NCBI GenBank assembly: GCA_016866785.1
Contig: VGLH01000018.1
Coordinates: 1 to 40,249 of the forward strand
Source: Candidatus Poribacteria bacterium
GTDB lineage: Bacteria > Poribacteria > WGA-4E > GCA-2687025
DNA: 40,249 nucleotides
Direction: 5' to 3'
Below the pieces are notes generated by a model, which did no database searches, was not told the origin of the DNA, and saw only the letters and a program-made list of their open reading frames with translations. Below, piece by piece: positions 8,701-16,582 of the stretch (its first letter is position 1; the number at the start of each line of letters is the position of its first letter). The translations under genes and the position numbers were made by a program.

Positions 8701-9567
8701 ATGTCTCTGCCTGACGAGATCGCCCAGAAGCACGCGTTGGCGTCCGCGCGGCTGCGCGAGCTCGGAGAAGTCATCGTCGCTTTCTCAGGCGGCGTCGATA
8801 GCACGCTGCTTGCGAAGCTGGCGTATGACGCGCTTGGCGAATGCGCCCTTGCCGTCATCGCCGTCTCCGAATCGTTGCCGAAGCGGGAGCTCCGGGAAGC
8901 CATCGAGCTCGCCGATGGGATCGGTATTCGCCTGGCGCAAGTCCGATCCGAGGAGTTGGAGGACGAGCGCTATGCCAGCAACCCCGTGAACCGATGCTAC
9001 TTCTGCAAGTCCGAGCTCTTCACCCAACTCGAATCGGTCATGCGTGAGACCGGCATCCGCAGCATCGTCTACGGTGCGAACGCGGATGACACGGGCGACT
9101 ACCGTCCCGGCATGGACGCCGCCAAGGAGTACGGTGTCCACGCCCCGCTGCTGGATGCCGGCATGACCAAGGACGACATCCGCGTTCTCTCTCGCGACCT
9201 GGGATTGCGGACTTGGGACAAGCCCGCATTCGCCTGTCTTTCGTCGCGGTTCCCCCATGGAACGCCGATCTCCGCGCAGAAGCTGACCCAGGTGGACGAG
9301 GCGGAAGAGTGTCTGTTCGATCTCGGGTTCCGCCAGTTCCGAGTGCGACATCACGAGGACATCGCGCGAATCGAGGTGCCCGTCGAGGAGATGCCGCATT
9401 TCCTCGACGACGGCGTTCGCGAACGGGTCGTGGCGAGGTTCCGCGAGCTGGGATATCGGTTCGTGTCCCTCGACCTGGCGGGCTACCGGTCCGGGAGTCT
9501 GAACGCGGAGCTGCTGTCGCTGACGCCCATGCCCTCGGCACGAGGTTCCGTCGAGCGACAAGGCTGA
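8701..9567 (+). CDS. larE: ATP-dependent sacrificial sulfur transferase LarE
   Basis: 288 residues. The PP-loop SGGVDS (29-34) binds ATP. NRCYFCKSELF (Cys99, Cys102) and ACLSSRFPHG (Cys179) are LarE signatures; the latter holds the cysteine that donates sulfur in single-turnover LarE enzymes. LarE adenylates and thiolates the nicotinate-derived carboxylates during assembly of the nickel-pincer cofactor of lactate racemase and related LarA enzymes. The partners larB, larC and larA are not in the window, so this copy stands alone with def. Whether it serves a distant lar locus or another sulfur-transfer role cannot be told. Three cysteines could instead hold a [4Fe-4S] cluster, as in some catalytic LarE proteins; the CxxC spacing here leaves that open. 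Confidence 0.9.
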   Translation: MSLPDEIAQKHALASARLRELGEVIVAFSGGVDSTLLAKLAYDALGECALAVIAVSESLPKRELREAIELADGIGIRLAQVRSEELEDERYASNPVNRCYFCKSELFTQLESVMRETGIRSIVYGANADDTGDYRPGMDAAKEYGVHAPLLDAGMTKDDIRVLSRDLGLRTWDKPAFACLSSRFPHGTPISAQKLTQVDEAEECLFDLGFRQFRVRHHEDIARIEVPVEEMPHFLDDGVRERVVARFRELGYRFVSLDLAGYRSGSLNAELLSLTPMPSARGSVERQG

Positions 9568-9713
9568 CCAGCAGAGGATTGGTCGCAGCAGCCGACTGTC
9601 GGACGCCGCATGTGAACGCGCGGCGTCGATTCGTCGTTCATCTAGAATGTCGCTGGCTGCCACGACACGGTGAGGTGCGGGCAATACCTTCGGTACCCGG
9701 ATAGGAGACTCCT

Positions 9714-10775
9714 ATGCCCTCGAAGCGGTCATCGTCGCCTCGCGATGCAGGGACGCCAGTTCGCCGCGTCGCCGCGTCCTCGATCCCGACGATCGGTCGC
9801 ACGGATAGGGCTCCTGCGAGAGGCGACCGAGCCGGGATGGCGCGGGTCGGCGCGTCGTCCGGAGCCTCCCGCAAAGTCCGCAAGCCCGCGGGACCGCCGG
9901 AAGTCGCGAGCGACGCGCTCCGCATGTGGATGCGTGACATCACCAAGACGCGACTGCTGACGCAGGCAGAAGAGGTCGCGCTCGCCAAGCGAATCGAGGC
10001 GGGCGACAACGACGCCCGCGAGATGCTGGTTCGCTCGAATCTCCGTCTGGTCGTCAGTGTCGCGCTCAAGTACCGCGGTCACAACGTCCCCGTGTCCGAT
10101 CTGATCCAGGAAGGCAACATCGGCTTGATGCGCGCCGTCGAGAAGTTCGACTATCGGCGCGGCTTCAAGTTCAGCACGTACGCGATTTGGTGGATCCGCC
10201 AGGCGGTCATGCGGGCGCTGGACAACTACGCTCGGGTCATCCGCCTGCCCAGCTACGTCGTCGCCAAGATCAGCAAGTTCGATGATGCCGCAGGGCGTCT
10301 GCGACAGGAGCTCGAGCGCGATCCGACGACGCAAGAGATCGCCGACATGCTGGATGTGCCCGAGGCGCGCGTGCGCGAGATTCTGACCTTGTCCTGCGAT
10401 CCGCTGTCCCTCGAGATGCCGCTCGGAGAGGAGCGCGAGACATCTCTGCTCCGCGACTTCATCGAGGACCCCGCCGGCGAGTCCCATCGCGAGGTCCTTT
10501 CGGACGCCATCATGGAGCAGGAGATCGAAGGGCTGCTCGACAAGCTGCCGACGCGCGAGCAGGAAGTGCTGCGTCTGCGGTTCGGTCTGGACGACGGTCA
10601 GGAGCGCACGCTTCGCGAGATCGGTCTCCAGTTCGGCGTGACCCGCGAGCGGATCCGCCAGATCGAGGCGGACGCCCTGCGACACCTACGACAGTGGAGC
10701 CAGTTCCGCGACACGGCTCCGTCCGACGAGATCGCTGCTGGCGCCGAACTGCCCGCGACTGCCGTGAGCGGTTAG
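9714..10775 (+). CDS. RNA polymerase sigma factor, sigma-70 family (group 1/2-like)
   Basis: 353 residues from ATG 9714, with AGGAG five bases upstream. Residues 1-65 are a basic, low-complexity extension without region 1.1. Then come region 1.2 (about 66-98), region 2 (about 103-173, with [18 protein letters not shown] and the melting segment [16 protein letters not shown]), region 3 (about 183-260) and region 4 with its helix-turn-helix (about 298-326). In region 2.4 the Gln that reads the -12 base is kept (Gln163), but the Thr at E. coli 440 is Met166, and NYARVIRLP replaces DQARTIRIP. This looks more like a group 2 (RpoS/Hrd-type) factor than the main housekeeping one. A TAGAAT at 9643-9648 may be its -10 box, but no good -35 is visible. 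It heads a four-gene run ending with threonine aldolase. Confidence 0.92.
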   Translation: MPSKRSSSPRDAGTPVRRVAASSIPTIGRTDRAPARGDRAGMARVGASSGASRKVRKPAGPPEVASDALRMWMRDITKTRLLTQAEEVALAKRIEAGDNDAREMLVRSNLRLVVSVALKYRGHNVPVSDLIQEGNIGLMRAVEKFDYRRGFKFSTYAIWWIRQAVMRALDNYARVIRLPSYVVAKISKFDDAAGRLRQELERDPTTQEIADMLDVPEARVREILTLSCDPLSLEMPLGEERETSLLRDFIEDPAGESHREVLSDAIMEQEIEGLLDKLPTREQEVLRLRFGLDDGQERTLREIGLQFGVTRERIRQIEADALRHLRQWSQFRDTAPSDEIAAGAELPATAVSG

Positions 10776-10797
10776 TCGGCGGCGGTCGCTCGAGCAG

Positions 10798-11433
10798 ATG
10801 GAGAGACGCTTGGGTCCCCACACGTGGGCTCGTCGCGAATGGATCCTGGCGGCGGGCTCGGTGCTCTGGTACGGGATGATCGTGTCCGTCAGCCAGAGCG
10901 CTGACGGGGGCAGACCCAGCCTTCCCTCCGACCTTCTGTGCGGCATCGGCGCCGCGTTCCCCACCGTCAGCCTACCGACACGTCCGGCGCGTCATACCCC
11001 GTCCATTGCCGAGGCGAGAGCCCGTCTAGAGCGCACGCTCCTGATTCTCGCGCTCTTGCTGCCACTGTGGTCCACAGCTTCCTGGGGAGCGTCTTGGCGC
11101 GGCTTGGTCTGGCTCGCGACAGTCGCCACGTCGGCGGGCGTGATGTGGTCGGGCATTTCGGCGGTTCTGAGGACGCCGCTCACATGCCTCGGAGCCGTCG
11201 CCAGCCTGTGGATCGCGCGATGGGTTCCGCCGATGGGAGCTGGGGACGGACTCGGAGTCGCCTCCGAGGTTGCGCGGATGGCAAGCCCGGTCTACGCTAG
11301 TCGCGCCACCGGCTGGGGGCGTCCGGGGGCGTGCATCGCCTATGTCGTTGTCGGCCTGGTGTGTTTGATTGTGTGCGCCAGACGCGATGACTCGCTTGAC
11401 TCCCACCGACTCGAAGGAGACTGTGCGATATGA
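10798..11433 (+). CDS. Integral membrane protein of unknown function
   Basis: 211 residues with five hydrophobic stretches (about 15-32, 80-97, 101-123, 126-143 and 178-194), several starting near Trp/Arg boundaries. The loop at 35-78 is Pro/Ser rich. I do not recognise a family. It starts 22 bases after the sigma gene and its TGA overlaps the ATG of the next gene (ATGA), so it is probably co-transcribed and coupled. Its place next to a sigma factor is suggestive of a regulatory or anti-sigma role, but no anti-sigma domain (zinc motif or RseA-like helix) is visible. The ribosome site is weak and ATG 10798 is the only convenient start. Confidence 0.6.
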   Translation: MERRLGPHTWARREWILAAGSVLWYGMIVSVSQSADGGRPSLPSDLLCGIGAAFPTVSLPTRPARHTPSIAEARARLERTLLILALLLPLWSTASWGASWRGLVWLATVATSAGVMWSGISAVLRTPLTCLGAVASLWIARWVPPMGAGDGLGVASEVARMASPVYASRATGWGRPGACIAYVVVGLVCLIVCARRDDSLDSHRLEGDCAI

Positions 11434-11906
11434 CCGAAGAGAACGATGCTGTGGACGCGGCTGAAGCGCCGGAACCGAAGCCAGAACCGAAGGGAAAGTC
11501 CGCATCGCGGTCGTCGAAGAAGGCGGCGGAACCGAGCACCGGGTCCGCCGCTGCCGGTGAGGGTCCGGAACCCGCGAAGAAGCCGGCATCGAGGAAGTCG
11601 GTGAAGAGCTCGGCGATCCTCGAATCGGAACCACCGTCCGGGTTCGAAGCCTACCATCGCGGAGACTACGAGGATGCGGCCTCGCTGCTCAAGGCTCTTG
11701 CCGAAGATGAGTCGGTCGAGGAAGGGCTTCGCGCGCGGGCTGCCTACCGGTCGGCAGAGGCGTTGATCCAGCTTCAGCGTTCTCAGGAAGCGATCGCGGC
11801 GTTGCGGTCGCTCGCGGATCGGTTCCCCCTGCAACCCCTTTCCAGCGCAGGACAACGGCGCGCCGACGCCGTCGAGAAGCATCTCGCCACGTTGGTCGAC
11901 GGATAG
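11430..11906 (+). CDS. Small TPR-like protein with charged N-terminal tail
   Basis: 158 residues. The first 70 are low complexity, with acidic/proline segments (EPKPEPKGKS) followed by lysine/serine-rich ones (KKPASRKSVKSS). Residues about 72-155 form two to three helical hairpins of TPR type (YHRGDYEDAASLLKALAED, then YRSAEALIQLQRSQEAIAAL). This suggests a protein-binding adaptor. No signal peptide is visible, so it is probably cytoplasmic. It overlaps the membrane protein gene by four bases and has AGGAG (11415-11419) ten bases before its ATG. Function unknown. Confidence 0.65.
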   Translation: MTEENDAVDAAEAPEPKPEPKGKSASRSSKKAAEPSTGSAAAGEGPEPAKKPASRKSVKSSAILESEPPSGFEAYHRGDYEDAASLLKALAEDESVEEGLRARAAYRSAEALIQLQRSQEAIAALRSLADRFPLQPLSSAGQRRADAVEKHLATLVDG

Positions 11907-11923
11907 TCGGAGACGGAGCCCCC

Positions 11924-12985
11924 ATGCGACGCGTCGATCTGCGGAGCGATACGATCACTCGACCGACGGCGGACATGCGACGAGCGATGGCGAACGCCGT
12001 CGTGGGAGACGACTGCTACGGCGAGGACCCGACCGTCGCCGAACTGGAGCGTTACGGCGCGGAGTTGATGGGCAAAGAGGCGGCGGTATTCGTCGCCAGC
12101 GGAACCATGGGCAACGCCTGCGCTCTGATGGCGCACACGCGTCCGGGCGATGCCGCCCTACTCGATGCCGAGTGCCATATCTACGTCTACGAACAGGGCG
12201 GCCTGGCTGCGCTCTGCGGCTTGCTGCCGGTGTTCTGGGATGCACTCAACGGGTGCCCATCGCCCGAAATCGTGCAGTCGATGATCGACCGGAACCCGCG
12301 CCAGTACCCTCCGCTCGGCGTCATCTGCCTGGAAAACACGCACAACCGCCGAGGCGGACGAGTGATTCGACCCGACGAGATGGCGGCTGTCCGTGCCGTC
12401 GCGCAGCACGCCGGTGTGCCTCTGCACCTCGACGGGGCGAGGATATTCAATGCCGCGACGGCATTGAGTATCTCCCCGCGCGAGATCGCCGATCAGGTCG
12501 ATACGGTGCAGTTCTGCCTGTCGAAGGGCTTGTGCGCTCCCGTCGGCTCGCTTCTTGCAGGTTCCCATGGGTTCGTGGAGCGGGCTCGTCGTGCCCGCAA
12601 GCGGCTCGGAGGATCGATGCGGCAGTCCGGCGTCATCGCTGCGGCGGGCTTGGTCGCGCTCCGCGACATGCCCTCGCGCTTGTCGGAGGACCATGCCAAC
12701 GCGCGGATGCTAGCGCAGGCGCTGAGCAAGCTCGATCCGCTCGGAGTCGATCCCGACGAGTTCCCGACGAACATCGTCATCCTCCGAACCGACGCGCTCG
12801 GGATCACGGCTCACGAGTTGGCGTCGATGCTGGCGAAAGAGGGCGTGCTCATCACGGTCTACGGGCCCAAGATGGCGCGGTTCGTGACGAACCACGACGC
12901 GAGCACGGAGGATGTCGAGTACGCCGCTGAAGTCGCGGTTCGCGTCTGTGGGGACTTGTTGCAGAGATCGCCCAACAGCGGCTGA
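11924..12985 (+). CDS. ltaE: Threonine aldolase family PLP enzyme (low-specificity L-threonine aldolase)
   Basis: 353 residues of fold-type I PLP enzyme. It begins with the family N-terminus DLRSDTITRPT. It has the GTMGN phosphate-binding turn (60-64), His85 in the position that stacks on the cofactor, HLDGAR with Asp170 pairing the pyridine nitrogen, and the Schiff-base lysine in CLSKGLCAPVGS (Lys201). The reaction is reversible cleavage of L-threonine or L-allo-threonine to glycine and acetaldehyde; some members act on other beta-hydroxy amino acids. It ends the sigma-factor gene run, 17 bases after the TPR gene, with a weak ribosome site. The nested inverted repeat begins eight bases after its stop and may end transcription. 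Confidence 0.92.
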   Translation: MRRVDLRSDTITRPTADMRRAMANAVVGDDCYGEDPTVAELERYGAELMGKEAAVFVASGTMGNACALMAHTRPGDAALLDAECHIYVYEQGGLAALCGLLPVFWDALNGCPSPEIVQSMIDRNPRQYPPLGVICLENTHNRRGGRVIRPDEMAAVRAVAQHAGVPLHLDGARIFNAATALSISPREIADQVDTVQFCLSKGLCAPVGSLLAGSHGFVERARRARKRLGGSMRQSGVIAAAGLVALRDMPSRLSEDHANARMLAQALSKLDPLGVDPDEFPTNIVILRTDALGITAHELASMLAKEGVLITVYGPKMARFVTNHDASTEDVEYAAEVAVRVCGDLLQRSPNSG

Positions 12986-12992
12986 GTGGTTC

Positions 12993-13116
12993 GTTTCGTA
13001 GATCGGTTACGATACGTAGGGGCGACCCGACGGGTCGCCCTCGTCGTGAAACGAGGCAACGCACCGCGTCGCCCCTACTCCACGTCGTCCGTTGATTGGA
13101 CAGATTTCTACGAAAC
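12993..13116. repeat. Nested inverted-repeat element, MITE-like
   Basis: Two perfect inverted repeats are nested. The outer arms are GTTTCGTAGA (12993-13002) and its complement (13107-13116). The inner arms are GTAGGGGCGAC (13016-13026) and its complement (13068-13078). Inside lie a hairpin of 9-base arms with a 3-base loop (13020-13040) and a second 6-base stem (13039-13044 with 13051-13056). No open frame is present. The inner unit of about 63 bases resembles small non-coding elements dispersed in Poribacteria, Chloroflexi and similar genomes (from memory). No other copy occurs in this window. It could also act as a terminator for threonine aldolase. Confidence 0.7.
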
Positions 13117-13151
13117 AGGCCACTGAGGCTGCCTACACTAAGGAGCATGGC

Positions 13152-14387
13152 GTGAACCGACTCCTTCCGTATGCGTCCGTCGTGCTGATCGTCGTTGCCT
13201 TCTTCGCGGGTAGGCTGACCTCGAGTCCGGGCTCGAAAGCGAGTGGCGATTACTACGCGACGGCGGCTGAGCTCTATCAGCAGGCTGCCGACCTCGACTC
13301 GCCCCCTGCCGATGCGACGGACCTCGAACGCTGGCAGAAGGTCCTCGCCGCCTATCGCGTCGTGTTCGACGAATACCCGGACAGTCCGTATGCCGATGAC
13401 GCGCTCTTCGCCATCGCCTCGCGAGTCGATATGCAGGACCAGGCGGACACCGGGTTCGCGCTCTACAGACGCCTCCTCAACAACTACCCCGACAGCGAGC
13501 ACGCGCCCGACGCGCTGAATGCCATCGGGGTGGCGCACTTCCAGCGCGAGACCTACGACCGCGCGGCGGTCCTGTTCCAGCAGCTCATCGACCAGTATCC
13601 GTCGAGCCCGCTGCGCGAGACGGCGACGCTCAATCTGGCGATCTGCCAGTACAAGCGCGGCAGTTACGATGAGGCGCTGACGCAGCTCGTCCGGTTCTCC
13701 GAGGAGTTCCCGGCGAGCGAGCACATCGCGGCTCCCATCTTCTATACGGGCATGGTGCTGTTCGACAAGCAGGACTATGACAACGCGCGCGTACGGTTCC
13801 AGAACATCGTCGATCTCGCCGACCCCGAGTACGCTCCCGCGGCGCAGTTCAACATCGGGCAGACCTACTTCGATCAGCGCAAGTACGACGAGGCGATTGC
13901 CGCTTATCGCCGCGCGATCACCGCTTACGCCGATAGCGAGTACGCTCAGGAGGCGAACTTCCGAATCGGGTGGGCTTTGGAGCGGCAGACGAAGTACGCG
14001 GAAGCGGTTCGCGAACTGAAAGCCGCCATCGAGAAGTATTCGACCAGCAAGAACGCCCCGGCAGCGCAGATATTCGTCGCGCAGATCTACGCCGAGGGTC
14101 TCAAGGACACCGGCAACGCCGTGGCAGCGTACCGCGCCATTGTGGACGGAACCGTCAACGTCGAGGCGATTGAGACGGATGCCCGGTCTGCCTATGATAT
14201 CCGCCGCGACGCGCAGTACCGAATCGGCAAACTCTACGAGACGAAGGGCGATACACCCAACGCCATCACCGAATACGAGAAGCTGCTGAAGGACTTCCCG
14301 GAACCCCACTCGGTCGCCAACCATCGATCCAATGAGATCGACGAAGCCTACATCGTCGACATGAAGGCTGGGGCGACGCGGAACTAG
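13152..14387 (+). CDS. Membrane-anchored TPR protein (YbgF/BamD-like repeats)
   Basis: 411 residues from GTG 13152, chosen because AGGAG (13141-13145) sits six bases upstream and the protein then opens with a short basic start and one hydrophobic helix (about 4-21) acting as an uncleaved anchor or signal. The rest is a series of TPR-type hairpins, roughly 34-38 residues each. Motifs such as YPDSPYADDALFAIA, YPDSEHAPDALNAIG and YPSSPLRETATLNLA are typical of the YbgF/BamD group of periplasmic TPR proteins, which act as assembly scaffolds. The longer open frame upstream runs into the inverted-repeat element and is not expected to be translated. ndk follows after 25 bases. Confidence 0.85.
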   Translation: MNRLLPYASVVLIVVAFFAGRLTSSPGSKASGDYYATAAELYQQAADLDSPPADATDLERWQKVLAAYRVVFDEYPDSPYADDALFAIASRVDMQDQADTGFALYRRLLNNYPDSEHAPDALNAIGVAHFQRETYDRAAVLFQQLIDQYPSSPLRETATLNLAICQYKRGSYDEALTQLVRFSEEFPASEHIAAPIFYTGMVLFDKQDYDNARVRFQNIVDLADPEYAPAAQFNIGQTYFDQRKYDEAIAAYRRAITAYADSEYAQEANFRIGWALERQTKYAEAVRELKAAIEKYSTSKNAPAAQIFVAQIYAEGLKDTGNAVAAYRAIVDGTVNVEAIETDARSAYDIRRDAQYRIGKLYETKGDTPNAITEYEKLLKDFPEPHSVANHRSNEIDEAYIVDMKAGATRN

Positions 14388-14412
14388 TCATCCCATCTTC
14401 GAGGGAGAGGAC

Positions 14413-14862
14413 TTGGAAAGAACGCTTGTCCTGTTCAAGCCGGACGCCGTCCAGCGCGGGCTCGTGGGTCGCATCCTGTCGCGGTTCGAAGACAAGGGAA
14501 TCAAGATCGTCGGGCTGAAGATGCTGCAGGCATCTGACGAACTGGCGCGCCGTCACTACGCCGAGCACGCGGGGAGGGAGTACTACGAGCCGCTCATCGG
14601 CTTTTTCACGTCGTCACCCATCGTCGCCGTGGCGCTCGAGGGGACGAACGTGATCCGTCGAGTTCGGTCGATGGTCGGCTCTACTCAGCCGGACGCCTCG
14701 GAGCCCGGTACGATCCGCGGCGATTTCAGCTCTCACGCTCCCATGAACCTGATCCACGCCTCGGACGCTCCCGAGACGGCGGTTCGTGAGATGGCGCTCT
14801 TCTTCGACGACGCGGAGTTGTCGGACTACACGCGGTGTGACGCGCCGTGGATCGGTCTGTAA
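14413..14862 (+). CDS. ndk: Nucleoside diphosphate kinase
   Basis: 149 residues, the usual length. FKPDAVQR (Lys9 region), the GxT..PDASEPGTIRGDF nucleotide-binding segment (90-105) and the phospho-acceptor His115 in NLIHASD are all present. It transfers gamma-phosphate between nucleoside triphosphates and diphosphates through the phosphohistidine. The start is TTG 14413, with GGGAGAGG just upstream; no ATG gives the conserved N-terminus. The last codons and stop are part of an 11-base tandem duplication (14851-14872). It converges on pspA across 24 bases. Confidence 0.96.
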   Translation: MERTLVLFKPDAVQRGLVGRILSRFEDKGIKIVGLKMLQASDELARRHYAEHAGREYYEPLIGFFTSSPIVAVALEGTNVIRRVRSMVGSTQPDASEPGTIRGDFSSHAPMNLIHASDAPETAVREMALFFDDAELSDYTRCDAPWIGL

Positions 14863-14872
14863 TCGGTCTGTA
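14851..14872. repeat. 11-base tandem duplication across the ndk stop
   Basis: ATCGGTCTGTA occurs twice head to tail (14851-14861 and 14862-14872). The first copy encodes the last residues of Ndk and the start of its TAA stop; the second copy brings a TAG in another frame. Confidence 0.85.
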
Positions 14873-14879
14873 GAGGCGG

Positions 14880-14899
14880 GCGGAACCTAAGCGGAACCT
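14880..14899. repeat. Short direct repeat across the pspA stop
   Basis: GCGGAACCT occurs at 14880-14888 and 14891-14899, separated by AA, at the 3' end of the minus-strand pspA gene. It lies eight bases beyond the ndk duplication. Confidence 0.7.
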
Positions 14900-15648
14900 G
14901 AATCGTCGCCGGGAGGGAGCGGCGTCGAGCCGCCAGGAGCGAGCGCCTTCGCCTGCTCGACGCGCTGAAGGAACTTCGCACGTGCCTGCCCTGTCCGAGC
15001 GCGCAGTCGATAGGCTTGCAGCTTGTCTTCGAGCGACTTCCCACGCATCTCCTCGGTCATCATCGCCTGCGCGTGCAGCCTACCCATCGAGTCCCGGAGC
15101 TCGTTCAGCGACTGCTGGTCCGAATCGATCGACATGCCACTGAGCTGACGGTTCAACTGAATCGTCATCTTGTCGGCAGCCGCCTGAGCGATCGCGTTGT
15201 CCTTCTCCGCCTCGAGCTCTTTGATCCTGCCCTGGAACTGAACCAGCTTGTTCTGGTACTCCTCGATCCGGGCGTTGGCGGCGTCGCGGCTTTCCGTGAG
15301 CTGAGCGATCCGCTGCGTTAGCGCATCCTCTTGCTGCTGCAGGGCTTCGCCGATGGTGAGGGCTTCTTCGGCGGTGGCGCGGTCGTCGGATTGCGCGTCT
15401 CGCACAGCCTGGTCTAGCATCGCTATGACATCGTCGAGCTCGCGGCGGTTGTCTTCGATGTCCTTGTTCAGCTTGTTCCGATTATAGACCAGTCCTGAGA
15501 CAGCCTCCTCCATCTTCCGATATTTATCCTTCTCGCGGCGTAACGCCTGCTCGTAGACGACCTTCGGCTGGGTCGCTTCGAGGGCGCTCTGCTGGCTGTG
15601 GAGCCATCCCGTCATGAAGTTCCAGAAACGCGAGAAGATGTTCGCCAT
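14887..15648 (-). CDS. pspA: PspA/IM30 family membrane-stress protein
   Basis: 253 residues from ATG 15648, with GGAGGGAG just upstream. It begins with an amphipathic helix (MANIFSRFWNFMTGWL) used by the family to bind stressed membranes. An almost unbroken coiled coil follows from about 35 to 235, with the alanine/glutamine-rich heptads of PspA/Vipp1. These proteins form ESCRT-III-like rods and rings that stabilise the inner membrane. No PspF or PspB/C partner is present; the gene has its own promoter and sits downstream of the rex-hemL cluster. A short proline/glycine tail (STPLPPGDDSGSA) is specific to this member. Confidence 0.88.
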   Translation of the reverse strand: MANIFSRFWNFMTGWLHSQQSALEATQPKVVYEQALRREKDKYRKMEEAVSGLVYNRNKLNKDIEDNRRELDDVIAMLDQAVRDAQSDDRATAEEALTIGEALQQQEDALTQRIAQLTESRDAANARIEEYQNKLVQFQGRIKELEAEKDNAIAQAAADKMTIQLNRQLSGMSIDSDQQSLNELRDSMGRLHAQAMMTEEMRGKSLEDKLQAYRLRARTGQARAKFLQRVEQAKALAPGGSTPLPPGDDSGSA

Positions 15649-15686
15649 CTCACTCCCTCCGGCGACACCGCGCCGTCCCTGGTTCG

Positions 15687-15715
15687 ATCCTAGCACCTCG
15701 AATCCGGCGGGTCAA
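15687..15715 (-). promoter_or_regulatory. Sigma-70-type promoter of pspA
   Basis: Read on the minus strand, TTGACC (15715-15710) and TAGGAT (15692-15687) are 17 bases apart. The predicted transcript starts near 15680, about 30 bases before the pspA ATG. The promoter lies between the epimerase stop and pspA, so pspA can be expressed apart from the upstream genes. Confidence 0.5.
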
Positions 15716-15722
15716 CGCTCCA

Positions 15723-16559
15723 CTAGAAGCGAGGTTCGTATCCCAGCACGCGCATCAGACGCCTCGACGATCCAGCGCTGCCCCATGTCGATGGGAACCC
15801 CTCACGCAGTTCGATGCCCTTTGGGAACGCAGCCTCGATGATGGCGTGCGTCTGCTCTTCGGACTCACGGGAACCGTCGGCGTTGTAGCGCCATCGCGAT
15901 GAGACCGAGAACGCATGACATCCTTCGAGGGTGCTCTCGACCGCCAAGCGAAACGCCTGCGCCGCGTCGAGCGGATGGAGCGTCGCGAAGACGACCGTCG
16001 GATGGTGCAGGATGCCGAGACCTTGCCTCTCCGCGTCGCGCACGTTCCAAAGCCGCATGGCGATGGCGGCGTCGAGGAATCCGTGATGATAGAACATCCT
16101 CGCGGTCTGTTCATTCACGGCTTTGGACAGGGAGTAGGGTTCGTCCGCATCGACCGTCGCGTCTTCGTCGAACGGGAGGTACTTCGGCGCGGGGCGGTAC
16201 TTCCAGTTGCACACGCCGCCGATGACGCACGCGCTCGACGCGTAGACGATCCGGCGCACGTTGTGGCGAGCCATCGCCTCCAGGACGGCGTACGTGCCCC
16301 CGATGTTCACGTCGATGATGGCGGGCCAGTCCTCGCGGGGTCGGGGAGCCGGGATCGCCGCCAGATGGCAGACGACGTCGACGCCTTCGACCGCCGATTC
16401 GAGCGCCGAGAGGTCGCGCAGGTCGCCCATGATCCACTCGACGCCAGGGATGCCCGCCTGTCGTTGGTCGAACCCACGCACCGAGTGGTCTCGGCTCAGA
16501 AGCTCCCGAGCGACGTACGCGCCGACGAACCCGCCGGCTCCTGTCAATAGGACCCGCAC
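15723..16559 (-). CDS. NAD-dependent epimerase/dehydratase family protein
   Basis: 278 residues of extended SDR. The glycine motif TGAGGFVG is at 6-13, serines at 118-119 (YASSA) and the catalytic pair Tyr142/Lys146 in PYSLSK. The start is GTG 16559; AAGGAG lies about eight bases upstream, and the Rossmann strand MRVLLTGAGG begins directly. The substrate is not evident. It follows the polyprenyl synthase gene by 23 bases on the same strand. It differs from the epimerase at 117-890 in motif sequence and in length of the substrate domain. Confidence 0.88.
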   Translation of the reverse strand: MRVLLTGAGGFVGAYVARELLSRDHSVRGFDQRQAGIPGVEWIMGDLRDLSALESAVEGVDVVCHLAAIPAPRPREDWPAIIDVNIGGTYAVLEAMARHNVRRIVYASSACVIGGVCNWKYRPAPKYLPFDEDATVDADEPYSLSKAVNEQTARMFYHHGFLDAAIAMRLWNVRDAERQGLGILHHPTVVFATLHPLDAAQAFRLAVESTLEGCHAFSVSSRWRYNADGSRESEEQTHAIIEAAFPKGIELREGFPSTWGSAGSSRRLMRVLGYEPRF

Positions 16560-16582
16560 GGCGATTCACTCCTTCGCGGATG

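Noticed and set aside
15677-15700. tRNA-like GGTTCGATCC sequence
   Set aside because: The bases on both sides do not form a T-stem, and no acceptor or anticodon stem can be drawn. The stretch overlaps the pspA promoter.
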